Source: Stappia sp. TSB10P1A (GTDB lineage Bacteria; Pseudomonadota; Alphaproteobacteria; Rhizobiales; Stappiaceae). From it: a stretch of 64,000 nt of DNA. Below the pieces are notes generated by a model that was not told the origin of the DNA, did not search any database, and saw nothing but the letters and a program-made list of their open reading frames with translations. Positions 17,436-25,611 of this stretch are shown here, piece after piece. The stretch lies in assembly GCF_900185725.1 (NCBI RefSeq), contig NZ_FYAU01000032.1, positions 62,001 through 126,000 of the forward strand, given 5' to 3'. Position numbers and translations under genes: made by a program. Every line of letters starts with the position of its first letter. Within the stretch, counting starts at the first letter, position 1.

Positions 17436-17839
17436 GCGCAGATCCGCCCCGTCCGGTTGACCGGCAGGGTCGACAGCCAGCACTCGCCCGAGCCCTATCC
17501 TCACGGGGGAGGCATATAGCACCTGCGGATTGGCAGACGCGCACCGTCCCAGGTCTCGCTGCTTTAGTAATCGTACCAGCCCGCCATCGAGCGCCACGCT
17601 CGCATCAGCGCCGCGGCATGAACGGCAAACCCCGCTCAAGACCTTCGCCGACGGGCTGCCCGGTACGCAGCACAAACCACTGCGGAAGCCGAAAGAAGAC
17701 AGGCCGAAAACAGATCCGAAACAGGCTCCCATGCCCTCTGAAACCCGCGCCGTATGAAACCGTTTCATAGCGCGGTACTGTCACGGGAATACCGTCTCTG
17801 CACATATACGGTCTACATAGCAAGTCGACGTTACGGCAA
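17436..17839. other. Left flank of AT-rich insert
   Basis: About 400 bp without a gene. From 17436 to about 17640 it is GC-rich and includes a stretch at about 17533-17565 resembling the D-arm to anticodon part of a bacterial tRNA-Leu, without the rest of the tRNA. From 17674 it carries the left inverted repeat, then passes abruptly into AT-rich DNA near 17800. Confidence 0.5.
17674..17805 (+). repeat. Left imperfect inverted repeat of AT-rich insert
   Basis: Read on the plus strand, this 132-nt segment aligns with the minus-strand sequence of 19747-19880. The outer start (AACCACTGC) and CCGAAACAGG are identical, the middle is diverged, and the inner end is best conserved: 17777-17800 matches the complement of 19752-19775 at 22 of 24 positions by eye. 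It resembles a long, decayed terminal inverted repeat around a single gene. Confidence 0.65.
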
Positions 17840-19501
17840 TCACCATTCGTCTTGCTCTGCTTCTCCCGAATGCATCCTATTCAGCAGATCCATCGTCGAT
17901 CTATGCTGTGCAATCTGTGCTGCCCGCCTTTTTATCAGCCTCTCCCGATGAAACTCTCCCTTGTCACCCTCAGATTTAGGGACACCACCTAGCCAAACGT
18001 CTCTCACGCCAAACGCAACCCGCCGCTTCATTTTCTCTGCAACATCCACAAGCCGCTTCCCATCGATTATGGAAAAATCGTCCACAAAGCTTGTTAGCGA
18101 CCCTCCGTAGACCTTTTTTATTATTTTTCTTCTACGGGCACGAAAATCTCCACTCGGCTCACCCATACTTCGTATGCTTGATTCACGAGTGAGAAAACCA
18201 CTGTACACATCTCTAGCAGAGAACACACAACCAACAAATCTACACCTCAAAAACTCCGTATTAATTATTGTGAGGTCTGTGAATACGCATTTCTCAAATA
18301 AGCAATCCTCGAACTTCGAATTTTCTATTGTCAATGAGTGAAACTCAGACTTGACGAATGATCTACACCTCGCCTCCATTTTATAGATATACCCACCGAC
18401 AAAAACTGAATTTATCGCCACCATTGATAATCCATCGATATAAGAAGGCAAATAAGTATAAAGCATTCTAATACGCTTTACATGAACCTTGTTGAATAAG
18501 TTATTATATGAAATGATCCATATAATATTAATATCTGATATTGAAGTTTCCTTCTTATCGTAGGCGGTCGCATCCAGGCAGTCTGGAATATGCTCGCGCC
18601 CTATATGCAATTCATTTACCCCAAGAATGTTTAAACCCTCAACATCACATCCTTTTATGCATAAATACCCTGAAAATCCGAAAATATTCATTTCCTTCTC
18701 GTCATGGACAATACGGGCACCGTACATTGTTTCCGAATTTCGAAGATGACCATCTTGAATATGGACATTCCGCAGCAACGCCACTAATTCTTGACTGATT
18801 TCAGCGCCCTGACGACCGTGATTTAAAAGCAAGTGTCGGTCTAAGGCCTTGCGATTTTCTCTTTTTTTGTTCTCCGATATAAATATCGATAGTATTACTA
18901 CGAGTAAAATGATATCCACCGCAGAAGCGTGTAATGCGATAAATATATCGTGCGCCAGAGTTCCCCTACTGGGCACGATGCCTAACATGTAAACGAGTAC
19001 GATAGGTAGAGCAGAAATCATCAATATGATCATTCCGTAGAAGGATACATTATCGTCCCTCGAACCAAGAAAAATATCTGCGCGACTCCTTTTAAAGCGC
19101 CATGATAAATATCCAAAAATTCTTTTGAGAAAGCGGCTAATATATTTTTTTGCTTGACGAATTCGAAATTGCAACGACGGCCAGCCTCTCAATTCACTGG
19201 CTGAAAATTCGCGGAAATCTATCTCGTGACTGGACCAATCGATCGTTTCTTCTACGATACCTACGGACCGCATTATCGAACTCTTTCCAAACGTCCGCAG
19301 AAGCCGGTCGAGCTCTATGTAACGGAGGTCAATTCGGTTGAATAGAATGGATAGAGCCTTGTAGAGACGAGAACCGGCAATCTCAAAATCGTCACGTTTG
19401 TACAAGGAATGTCTTTTCGCAAAGATTGCCCGGTCGAACTCACGGTCAGCTCTCGCAGAAATGCGCCTGAGTGTTTTTTCCTTCCAATCGTAAAGTGTCA
19501 C
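17840..19501 (-). CDS. AT-rich orphan: two-helix membrane protein with pentapeptide-like C-terminus
   Basis: A 553-residue protein I do not recognise. The N-terminal 150 residues are charged and helical. Two hydrophobic helices follow at about 155-176 and 184-209, then a basic segment (SENKKRENRKALDRH). From about residue 250 the chain is beta-rich, and residues about 385-428 show irregular pentapeptide-like repeats (SKFEDCLFEKCVF, EFLRCRFVGCVF) suggesting a beta-helix. The C-terminus is basic and charged. GTG at 19501 follows GGAGATATGA. Codon use and base composition are strikingly AT-rich compared with every neighbour, and the gene sits alone between inverted repeats, so recent horizontal transfer is likely. 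It resembles orphan cargo or defence-island genes in style only; no function is claimed. Confidence 0.75.
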   Translation of the reverse strand: MTLYDWKEKTLRRISARADREFDRAIFAKRHSLYKRDDFEIAGSRLYKALSILFNRIDLRYIELDRLLRTFGKSSIMRSVGIVEETIDWSSHEIDFREFSASELRGWPSLQFRIRQAKKYISRFLKRIFGYLSWRFKRSRADIFLGSRDDNVSFYGMIILMISALPIVLVYMLGIVPSRGTLAHDIFIALHASAVDIILLVVILSIFISENKKRENRKALDRHLLLNHGRQGAEISQELVALLRNVHIQDGHLRNSETMYGARIVHDEKEMNIFGFSGYLCIKGCDVEGLNILGVNELHIGREHIPDCLDATAYDKKETSISDINIIWIISYNNLFNKVHVKRIRMLYTYLPSYIDGLSMVAINSVFVGGYIYKMEARCRSFVKSEFHSLTIENSKFEDCLFEKCVFTDLTIINTEFLRCRFVGCVFSARDVYSGFLTRESSIRSMGEPSGDFRARRRKIIKKVYGGSLTSFVDDFSIIDGKRLVDVAEKMKRRVAFGVRDVWLGGVPKSEGDKGEFHRERLIKRRAAQIAQHRSTMDLLNRMHSGEAEQDEW

Positions 19502-20130
19502 TCATATCTCCATCCAGTTTTACATCATCAAAACTCAGTAGATATGTAAACGACTCCAGATTCACGCTTACTCAATATCTAACCTTGCTAGCACTTCGTC
19601 TCGAAGCAAGCCCGTATACGCCCACCTCCAGATGAAAAATGCACCCAAGCAATATCTCCTGCGTCTGACGATCTCGCCGTTCTGATTGGGGGCTTCGCAT
19701 CTCCCATAAGGCTATTATCGTGAAAAACAGGATGAAAGTCAGCAACATGCACAGAGACGGTGTTCCCCTGACAGTTTAGTGTTTTGAAACCGGTTCGGAC
19801 GGCGGGGTTTTCAGAGAGGCAGCGAAACCTGTTTCGGGTCAGTTGTCAGCAGGTCTCTTTTCGGTTTTTGCAGTGGTTCTGAAGCCTCGCCGACAGACCG
19901 GTGCGCAGGCGCTCGCGCCGCACCGCGGCGCCGACCACGGCGCCGATGCCGGTCGCCCCTTTCGCGTTCTCGCTGCCGTTCACCTGCCCGTCCTGCCGCC
20001 ACTGCCCGCCCGCGCATCCGGATGGGTCCGGGCACTATAGGAGCGCGCCCTGCGACGTGTCATCCGCGCGGCGCCGATTTCCCCTCGTGACAGACGCACG
20101 CGACACGGCTAGAGACGAGGGATGCACAGC
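19502..20130. other. Right flank of AT-rich insert
   Basis: About 630 bp without a supported gene. 19502-19745 is AT-rich leader DNA of the orphan gene and likely holds its promoter. 19747-19880 is the right inverted repeat. From 19900 on the sequence returns to high GC, and ACTATAGGA near 20035 could be part of a promoter for the copper-type cluster. Short ORFs here follow the repeat and are not credible genes. Confidence 0.5.
19747..19880 (-). repeat. Right imperfect inverted repeat of AT-rich insert
   Basis: The partner of 17674-17805 in inverted orientation. The most conserved portion, 19752-19775, faces the orphan gene. Similarity fades outward beyond about 19880. No target-site duplication could be recognised by eye. 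Confidence 0.65.
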
Positions 20131-20523
20131 ATGAGGCAACTCCTGAAGGACCGGTTGCTGACGTGGTCGATGGCCGCGACGATCGTCCTCGCCATGCTGC
20201 TGCAGGGCCTTGTCGCCGCCCATGCCCGCACGGTGATGGCCGCCGACGGCACCAGCCCGGCCTATATCCTGTGCTCGCCGATGGCGATCGCCGATCCGGG
20301 CGACGACCATCCGCTCAAGGATCTCGCCCGCGACTGCTGCTCGACGCTGTGCAAGCTCGCCTGCGTCGGCGGCACGCTGACGGCCCCGGCCGCCACGCCC
20401 CTGCCCGATCCGGAAGCGGCGGCCGACGCCGCCTCCTGGGCTCCCACCCCGGCTCCGACGGCCACCGACCGTGCGGAAGGACCGCCGCCGCCGGCCCGCG
20501 CGCCGCCCCTCGTCTCCATCTGA
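20131..20523 (+). CDS. DUF2946-like exported protein
   Basis: A 130-residue protein with an N-terminal hydrophobic segment (WSMAATIVLAMLLQGLVAAHA, about residues 12-32) acting as a signal or anchor. It has a Cys-rich middle (YILCSP, DCCSTLCKLACVGG) and a long Pro/Ala tail. The pattern matches DUF2946-type proteins that often precede copper chaperone genes. GAGGG lies 9 nt before ATG at 20131, better than the ATG at 20122 that abuts it. It is 77 bp before the PCuAC gene, probably one operon. A role in copper handling is inferred from context and cysteines. Confidence 0.7.
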   Translation: MRQLLKDRLLTWSMAATIVLAMLLQGLVAAHARTVMAADGTSPAYILCSPMAIADPGDDHPLKDLARDCCSTLCKLACVGGTLTAPAATPLPDPEAAADAASWAPTPAPTATDRAEGPPPPARAPPLVSI

Positions 20524-20600
20524 CGCAATCGACCTCAATGACGACCGGCCGTGCCCGATGGCCGCCGGTTCGCACCTTTGCGACTTATGGAGCATTTCTC

Positions 20601-21122
20601 ATGCGTATCCTGCAGATTGTCTTCGCGATCGGCCTGACGCTCGTCGCGCTCGCCGGCGCCCATGCCCACGGCTACCGGATCGGCGAAATCAAGATCGGCC
20701 ATCCCTGGACCCGCGCGACGCCGCCGGCCGCCAAGGTCGCCGGCGCCTTCATGACCTTCACCAACGAGGGCGGCACCGCCGACCGGCTGATCGGCGGGTC
20801 CTCGCCGGTCGCCGAGAAGGTCGAGATCCACACGATGGAAGTGGTCGACGGCATCATGAAGATGCGTCCGCTCGCCGATGGTCTCGAGGTGCCGGCCGGC
20901 GCCAAGGTGGAACTCGTTCCCGGCAGCTTCCACGTCATGCTGATCGGCCTCAAGCAGCCGATCGCCGAGGGCGACATGGTGCCGCTGACCCTGACCTTCG
21001 AGAAGGGCGGCGACATCGAGGTCGAGCTGGCGGCCGACAAGATGGGCGCCGGCGGCAAGGCGCATGACCATGGCAGCCATGGTCACGGCGAGACGAAGAA
21101 GACCGACCACAGCACCCACTGA
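20601..21122 (+). CDS. Periplasmic copper chaperone PCu(A)C
   Basis: A 173-residue periplasmic protein with a signal peptide ending at about residue 22 (ALAGAHA). The PCuAC metal site is visible: HTM, GIMKMRPL and later PGSFHVMLIGL, giving the His/Met ligands of the family. The C-terminus adds a His-rich tail (HDHGSHGHGE and DHSTH) that may bind further copper. PCuAC proteins deliver Cu(I) to the CuA or CuB centres of cytochrome oxidases. Neighbouring DUF2946-like and PepSY genes fit a copper locus. No SD is obvious; ATG at 20601 is chosen because the signal peptide starts there. Confidence 0.9.
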   Translation: MRILQIVFAIGLTLVALAGAHAHGYRIGEIKIGHPWTRATPPAAKVAGAFMTFTNEGGTADRLIGGSSPVAEKVEIHTMEVVDGIMKMRPLADGLEVPAGAKVELVPGSFHVMLIGLKQPIAEGDMVPLTLTFEKGGDIEVELAADKMGAGGKAHDHGSHGHGETKKTDHSTH

Positions 21123-21254
21123 TCCCGGCGCGGCGCCGGCCGAGGCTTTCGGGCCGGCGCCGCCGTATCCACTCAACAAACGGCACCTGGGCCGTCCCGC
21201 CGCCGATGCGACCCCCGCGCGGCGGCGAGCGCCCTCCTGCCTGGAGATCCATCG

Positions 21255-22640
21255 ATGACCGATACCACCGCGCCTGGAGCCGGAACGGGGGCGCTCGCCT
21301 CCCCGGCCTCCAATTCCGACCTCTACCGCGCCGTCTGGCGCTGGCACTTCTATGCGGGCCTGCTGGTCCTGCCCTTCATGATCACGCTCGCCGTCACCGG
21401 CGCGCTCTATCTCTTCCGCGACGAATTGGACGCGATCCTGCACGCGGACCTGAAGCGGGTGGAGATCCGCGAGACCCTCGCCAAGGCCGCGCCCTCCGCC
21501 ATCGTTGCGGCCGCGCTCGACGCCCATCCCGGCACGGCGGTGAAATACACCGATCCGCCGGTCGCCAACGCCTCGGCCGAGATCACCGTCAAGGCCGACA
21601 CGGGCCAGCGGCTCGCCGTCTATGTCGACCCCTATGACGCGACGGTGCTCGGCGCCCTGCCCGACCGCGGCACGGTGATGTGGACGGTGCGCTACCTGCA
21701 CAGCCTGCGCTATTTCGGACCCACCGTGCGCGCCGTCATCGAGATCGTCGGCGGCTGGGCGATCCTGCTGGTCGGCACCGGCATCTATCTGTGGTGGCCA
21801 CGCAAAAGCGGACGCGGCGGCGTCACCAGCGTGCGCGGCACGCCGAAGAACCGGATGTTCTGGCGCGATACGCACGCGGTCACCGGCATCTTCGTCGGCG
21901 CCTTCATCGTCTTCCTGGCGATCACCGGCATGCCGTGGTCCGGCAACTGGGGCGCCAAGGTCAACGAATGGGCCAACGGCAACAATTTCGGCTATCCGTC
22001 CGGCGTGCGCGTCAACGTGCCGATGTCGGACGTGAAACTCGCCGAGACCGGCCAGACCGCCTGGTCGCTGGAACAGGCGCGGATCCCCAACTCGACCGAC
22101 GCCGCGCCGCAGGCCCGCGATATGGGCATCGACCGGGCGGTGGAGATCGTCGACGGGCTGGGGCTGCACCGGGGCTATGCGCTGGCGCTGCCCACCTCGC
22201 CGACCGGCGTCTATTCGGCCTCGGTCTATCCGGACGACCTTTCGCAGCAGCGCGTCGTGCATCTCGACCAGTACAGCGGCAAGCCGCTGGTCGACATGAC
22301 CTATGCCGATTACGGCCCGCTCGGCAAATGGCTGGAATTCGGCATCAACGTGCATATGGGCCAGGAATTCGGCCTCGCCAACCAGATCCTGCTGGTGGCG
22401 GTGTGCCTGGCCATCGTGATGCTCGCCGTCTCCGCCGGTGTGATGTGGTGGAAGCGGCGGCCGTCGGGGAGCCTCGGCGTGCCGCCGATGCCGACGGACC
22501 CGAAGGTGTTCCGAGGCCTGCTGGCGATCCTCATCGTCGGCGGCATCGTCTTCCCGCTGGTCGGCGCCTCGCTGCTGGTGATGCTGGCGATCGACCTCCT
22601 GGTGATCCGCCCGCTCGGCAAGCGCGCCGCCGCCCGCTAG
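21255..22640 (+). CDS. PepSY-associated TM helix protein
   Basis: A 461-residue inner-membrane protein with four or five helices: about residues 32-55 (WHFYAGLLVLPFMITLAVTGALYLF), 160-180, 205-230, 375-400 and 415-445. PepSY regions lie between them in the periplasm. HFYAG and WRDTHAVTGIFVG are typical conserved His motifs. Relatives (PiuB/FpuD-type) take part in reductive release or uptake of iron or copper and may bind heme. The SD is not obvious close to ATG 21255. It follows the PCuAC gene by 132 bp, so it fits the copper theme but may have its own promoter. Confidence 0.88.
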   Translation: MTDTTAPGAGTGALASPASNSDLYRAVWRWHFYAGLLVLPFMITLAVTGALYLFRDELDAILHADLKRVEIRETLAKAAPSAIVAAALDAHPGTAVKYTDPPVANASAEITVKADTGQRLAVYVDPYDATVLGALPDRGTVMWTVRYLHSLRYFGPTVRAVIEIVGGWAILLVGTGIYLWWPRKSGRGGVTSVRGTPKNRMFWRDTHAVTGIFVGAFIVFLAITGMPWSGNWGAKVNEWANGNNFGYPSGVRVNVPMSDVKLAETGQTAWSLEQARIPNSTDAAPQARDMGIDRAVEIVDGLGLHRGYALALPTSPTGVYSASVYPDDLSQQRVVHLDQYSGKPLVDMTYADYGPLGKWLEFGINVHMGQEFGLANQILLVAVCLAIVMLAVSAGVMWWKRRPSGSLGVPPMPTDPKVFRGLLAILIVGGIVFPLVGASLLVMLAIDLLVIRPLGKRAAAR

Positions 22641-22653
22641 TCTTGCGGCAACA

Positions 22654-22681
22654 GCTCGCGGCGGCCTTGGCTGCCGCGAGC
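22654..22681. terminator. Bidirectional terminator-like hairpin
   Basis: A perfect 9-bp stem GCTCGCGGC/GCCGCGAGC with a 10-nt loop, in the 55-bp gap between two convergent genes. No long T-run on either side, but position and symmetry suit a shared terminator. Confidence 0.55.
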
Positions 22682-22695
22682 ATCAGGCGCCCGGC

Positions 22696-23685
22696 TCAGC
22701 GCGCCTCGGCCTCGACCTCGCGCAGCATGGCCCGCGCCCGCGCCGGTTCGGCGAACAGGATCCAGTCCGGGATCAGCGACACGAGCCTTGCCAGCAGCGC
22801 GGTCGCGACCACCGCGAAGAGCAGCCGGCCGAAGAAGACGCTGGCGAAATCCGCCCCCACCGCGACGACCAACAGCGTGTCCTCGATCAGGCTGTGGGCA
22901 AAGCCCATGAAGGCGCTGGCGAGGAACACCTGACGCGGATCGACCCGCGCCTCCCGCGCCTCGCGGATCAGCAGGCCGCCGCCATAGGAAATGCCGAGCA
23001 GCAGGCCGACGGAGGCGAACGGCACCGCCGGCGGGGCGATGCCGGCAAGGCGGAACAGCGGCACCAGCGCGCGGATCAGCCGGTCCATGATGCCGGTGAC
23101 CTTGAGGATGTCCATCAGCCAGCACAGGCCGAACAGGATCATCAGCATCATCAGCAGCGTCTTGCCGAGGCCGATGGCAAAGCCGGTCCAGGTCGTGGTC
23201 TCCTCCATCGGCATCCACACCGGCGACAGCGGCGTGGCGAGCCAGCCGGTGGCGGAATAGAGCTGGTGCAGCAGCGCGGCGCAGGCGAGCCCGCCGGCGA
23301 TGCGCAGCACCGTGGTGATCCAGAAGCCCGGCCCGGCGCGCTGGATGATGCGCTGCTCGATGGGCAGCGCATGGGCGAAGAGCAGCAGCGTCGAGAAGAC
23401 GGTGATGTCGGCGACGGTCAGCTCGGACACCGGCACCAGGGCGAAGACGATGATGATCGCGCCCCAGATGCCGATCAGCAGGCCGGTGAGCCAGGCGAGC
23501 GCGATCTCCGGCGGCAGGCCGTAGAGCTGCATCACCGGCTCGAAATAGGGGGCCATGGCGCGGATGGCGCCAAGGCGCGCCAGGATCTCGACGATCACCA
23601 TCACCGGGACGATGATGCGCACCAGTTCCCAATAGATCCCAAGGGTTTCGCGGTTTCGCTGGATCAGCCGCGCACGCACCGACAT
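22696..23685 (-). CDS. Nucleoside-recognition (Gate) domain membrane protein, YjiH-like
   Basis: A 329-residue polytopic protein of the nucleoside-recognition/Gate superfamily, which includes spore-maturation SpmA/B and YjiH proteins. Eight or so hydrophobic helices are visible; conserved stretches include ELTVADITVFSTLLLFAHALPIEQRII and AFMGFAHSLIEDTLLVVAVGAD, each with a His in a membrane-edge motif. The transported or sensed ligand is unknown. ATG at 23685 is used although the frame is open to 23766. It is divergent from an Lrp/AsnC gene that probably regulates it, so an amino acid or related metabolite is a reasonable guess. Confidence 0.83.
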   Translation of the reverse strand: MSVRARLIQRNRETLGIYWELVRIIVPVMVIVEILARLGAIRAMAPYFEPVMQLYGLPPEIALAWLTGLLIGIWGAIIIVFALVPVSELTVADITVFSTLLLFAHALPIEQRIIQRAGPGFWITTVLRIAGGLACAALLHQLYSATGWLATPLSPVWMPMEETTTWTGFAIGLGKTLLMMLMILFGLCWLMDILKVTGIMDRLIRALVPLFRLAGIAPPAVPFASVGLLLGISYGGGLLIREAREARVDPRQVFLASAFMGFAHSLIEDTLLVVAVGADFASVFFGRLLFAVVATALLARLVSLIPDWILFAEPARARAMLREVEAEAR

Positions 23686-23761
23686 TCGAGTCACTCCAAC
23701 AGTTTCCTGCGCTAGCGATACCGCAGCCGCGCGGCATTTTTGGTCAAACTTTGCAAGTTCG

Positions 23762-23776
23762 TGCAATTTTATTGCA
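23762..23776. promoter_or_regulatory. Candidate Lrp/AsnC operator
   Basis: TGCAAT-TTT-ATTGCA, a perfect 6-bp dyad 25 bp before the Lrp/AsnC start, with a related TTGCA at 23751. Lrp-type proteins bind such AT-centred dyads, here probably controlling both divergent genes. Confidence 0.55.
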
Positions 23777-23801
23777 TAGTGCCGCGACCTCCGGAGGCAC
23801 C

Positions 23802-24260
23802 ATGGACCGCATCGACAGAAAGCTTCTCAACCTGCTGCAGGACGACGCCGCGCGCACCAATGCCGACCTTGCCGAGGAGGTCGGCCTGTCGCCGTCGAGC
23901 TGCCTGCGCCGCATCCGCCGGCTCCGGGCAGCCGGCGTCATCGACCGCACGGTCGCGATCCTGAACCCGGTGCGCGCCGGCAAGGGTCTGAAGGCCATCG
24001 TGACGGTGGAACTGGAGCGCCACGGCGAGCAGCACCCCCGCCGCTTCCTGGCGCTGGCGGACAGCGAGCCGGCGGTGGTGCAGGCCTACAGCGTCAGCGG
24101 CGAGGCCGATGTGGTGCTGATGCTGCGGCTGTCCGGCATGGAGGAATTCGACGGCTTGTGCGAACGTCTGTTCCGCAACGAGACCAATGTGGCGCGCTTC
24201 TACACGATGTTCGTGATCCGCACCGGCAAGGAAACCACGGCGATCCGGCTGGCGCCGTGA
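23802..24260 (+). CDS. Lrp/AsnC family regulator
   Basis: A 152-residue regulator. The N-terminal HTH (DRIDRKLLNLLQDDAARTNADLAEEVGLSPSSCLRRIRRL) and C-terminal RAM ligand domain (VVQAYSVSGEADVVLMLRL, then ETNVARFYTMFVI) are both complete. Lrp-type proteins form octamers and respond to amino acids. CCGGAGGCACC precedes ATG at 23802. The likely target is the divergent membrane protein gene and its own promoter through the dyad at 23762-23776. Confidence 0.92.
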   Translation: MDRIDRKLLNLLQDDAARTNADLAEEVGLSPSSCLRRIRRLRAAGVIDRTVAILNPVRAGKGLKAIVTVELERHGEQHPRRFLALADSEPAVVQAYSVSGEADVVLMLRLSGMEEFDGLCERLFRNETNVARFYTMFVIRTGKETTAIRLAP

Positions 24261-24286
24261 GAGAGGTAAGAAATGGAAGCCCCGCG

Positions 24287-24385
24287 ATGTGCAAGCGCGC
24301 ACCGCGCTTCCACATCGCCTTTCTGGTGCTGGCGCTGGCCGCGGAGGTCTTCTGGATCCTCGACCAGTTCGCCGTTCTGGACTGA
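24287..24385 (+). CDS. Possible 32-residue membrane peptide
   Basis: A short ORF (MCKRAPRFHIAFLVLALAAE and onward) with basic N-terminus and one hydrophobic helix, 26 bp after the Lrp/AsnC gene. GGAAG lies 7 nt before the ATG. It resembles small single-pass proteins, but such short hydrophobic ORFs can occur by chance in this composition. Convergent with the DUF3830 gene. Confidence 0.35.
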   Translation: MCKRAPRFHIAFLVLALAAEVFWILDQFAVLD

Positions 24386-24395
24386 GCCGGAAAGG

Positions 24396-24806
24396 TCAGG
24401 CCGCCTCGAAGCGGATGTCCTGCGCGCCTTCCCACAGGACCTTGCGGCCGAGCTCTGGCAGCTTGTCGAGGTTCGAGGTCAGCGTGACGAAGTGGTTGCC
24501 GGCGAGCTGGCCCATCTTCGAGGAGAAATCGACGCCGCCATAGGCGAGCAGGATCTCCGTCTCGCTGATGCCGCCGGGATAGAGCAGGATATGGCCCGGC
24601 GCCGGGTGGCTGGTGTGGTTCTCGTAGCCGACGCCGAAGGACAGGTCGCCGAGCGGGATCCACACGCCCTCGCCCGACCAGCGCACATGCACGATCTGCC
24701 CGGCAAAGGGCATGCGCGCCAGGAAGGCCTTGCAGGTCTCCGGCGCCTTCTCGGTTTCCAGCACCGCGTCGAAGGTGAAGGGGCCGGCGGTGATCTTGAT
24801 CTTCAT
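24396..24806 (-). CDS. DUF3830 family protein, cyclophilin-like fold
   Basis: A 136-residue protein of the DUF3830/cyclophilin-like family. Seen: KITAGPFTFDAVLETEKAPETCKAFLARMPF at the start, WSGEGVWIPLGDL, and the HPAPGHILLYPGG segment with HFVTLTSNLDKL. Members occur with amino-acid and hydantoin-type catabolic and transport genes; their activity is not established. It is the last gene of the minus-strand operon that starts with the ABC permease, 74 bp after the ATPase gene, and AAGGGAGAA precedes its ATG. Confidence 0.82.
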   Translation of the reverse strand: MKIKITAGPFTFDAVLETEKAPETCKAFLARMPFAGQIVHVRWSGEGVWIPLGDLSFGVGYENHTSHPAPGHILLYPGGISETEILLAYGGVDFSSKMGQLAGNHFVTLTSNLDKLPELGRKVLWEGAQDIRFEAA

Positions 24807-24880
24807 GTCATTTCTCCCTTGGTGGTGGTTCGCGGCCGGCGCGCGGGAGGCGGTCGGTGCCCCGCGCCTCGGCCGAATGG

Positions 24881-25609
24881 TCAGTGATGCAGGATCTTGC
24901 CGAGGAAGGCCTCGGTGCGCGGGTTGTGGCGGGCGGGGAAGAACTCCTCGGTCGGCCGGTCCTCGACAATCTCGCCCTGGTCGATGAACACCATCCGCGT
25001 GGCGACGCGGCGGGCAAAGCCCATCTCGTGGGTGACGACCATCATCGTCATGCCCTCGCGCGCCAGCGAGGTCATCACGTCGAGCACCTCGGAGATCATC
25101 TCCGGATCGAGCGCCGAGGTCGGCTCGTCGAACAGCATCGCCTTGGGGTTCATCGCGAGTGCCCGGGCGATCGCCACGCGCTGCTGCTGGCCGCCGGAAA
25201 GCTGGCCCGGATACTTGTGGGCGTGTCCGGTCATGCCGACGCGCTCCAGCAGTTCCATTGCCCGCTTGCGGGCGACCTGCTGGCTGCGGCCCAGCACGAT
25301 CCGCTGCGCCAGCATGATGTTGTTCTCGATGGTGAGATGCGGGAACAGCTCGAAATTCTGGAACACCATGCCGACCAGCGAGCGCAGCTCGGGAAGGTTG
25401 GTCTGCGGGTCGTTGACCTCGACCCCGTCCACCCGGATCGAGCCTTGCTGGATCGGCTCCAGCGCATTGACGCATTTGATGAGGGTCGACTTGCCCGAGC
25501 CGGAGGGGCCGCAGACGACGACGACCTCGCCCTTGGCGACGCTGGTCGAGCAATTCTTCAGGACGGGGAACTTGCCGTAGTATTTCGTCACTCCGGTGAT
25601 CTCGATCAT
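24881..25609 (-). CDS. Amino acid ABC transporter ATPase
   Basis: A 242-residue ATPase of the polar amino acid type (GlnQ/ArtP/OccP class). Walker A is GPSGSGKST, signature [18 protein letters not shown], Walker [14 protein letters not shown] and the H-loop VTHEMGFA. It couples ATP hydrolysis to uptake through the permease encoded at 29451-30143; the binding protein at 33150 is in a separate unit. It starts 2 bp after the fused dehydrogenase gene, so translation is probably coupled. Confidence 0.95.
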   Translation of the reverse strand: MIEITGVTKYYGKFPVLKNCSTSVAKGEVVVVCGPSGSGKSTLIKCVNALEPIQQGSIRVDGVEVNDPQTNLPELRSLVGMVFQNFELFPHLTIENNIMLAQRIVLGRSQQVARKRAMELLERVGMTGHAHKYPGQLSGGQQQRVAIARALAMNPKAMLFDEPTSALDPEMISEVLDVMTSLAREGMTMMVVTHEMGFARRVATRMVFIDQGEIVEDRPTEEFFPARHNPRTEAFLGKILHH

Positions 25610-25611
25610 GG

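Noticed and set aside
17840-19501. Claim of a complete anti-phage defence system in the AT-rich insert
   Set aside because: Only one gene is present and it shows no nuclease, helicase, kinase, TIR or other effector motif. The idea is kept only as a possibility in the findings.
17605-20035. Short ORFs inside both inverted repeats, with similar products on the two sides
   Set aside because: Their similarity is explained by the DNA repeat itself; start sites and composition give no support for translation.
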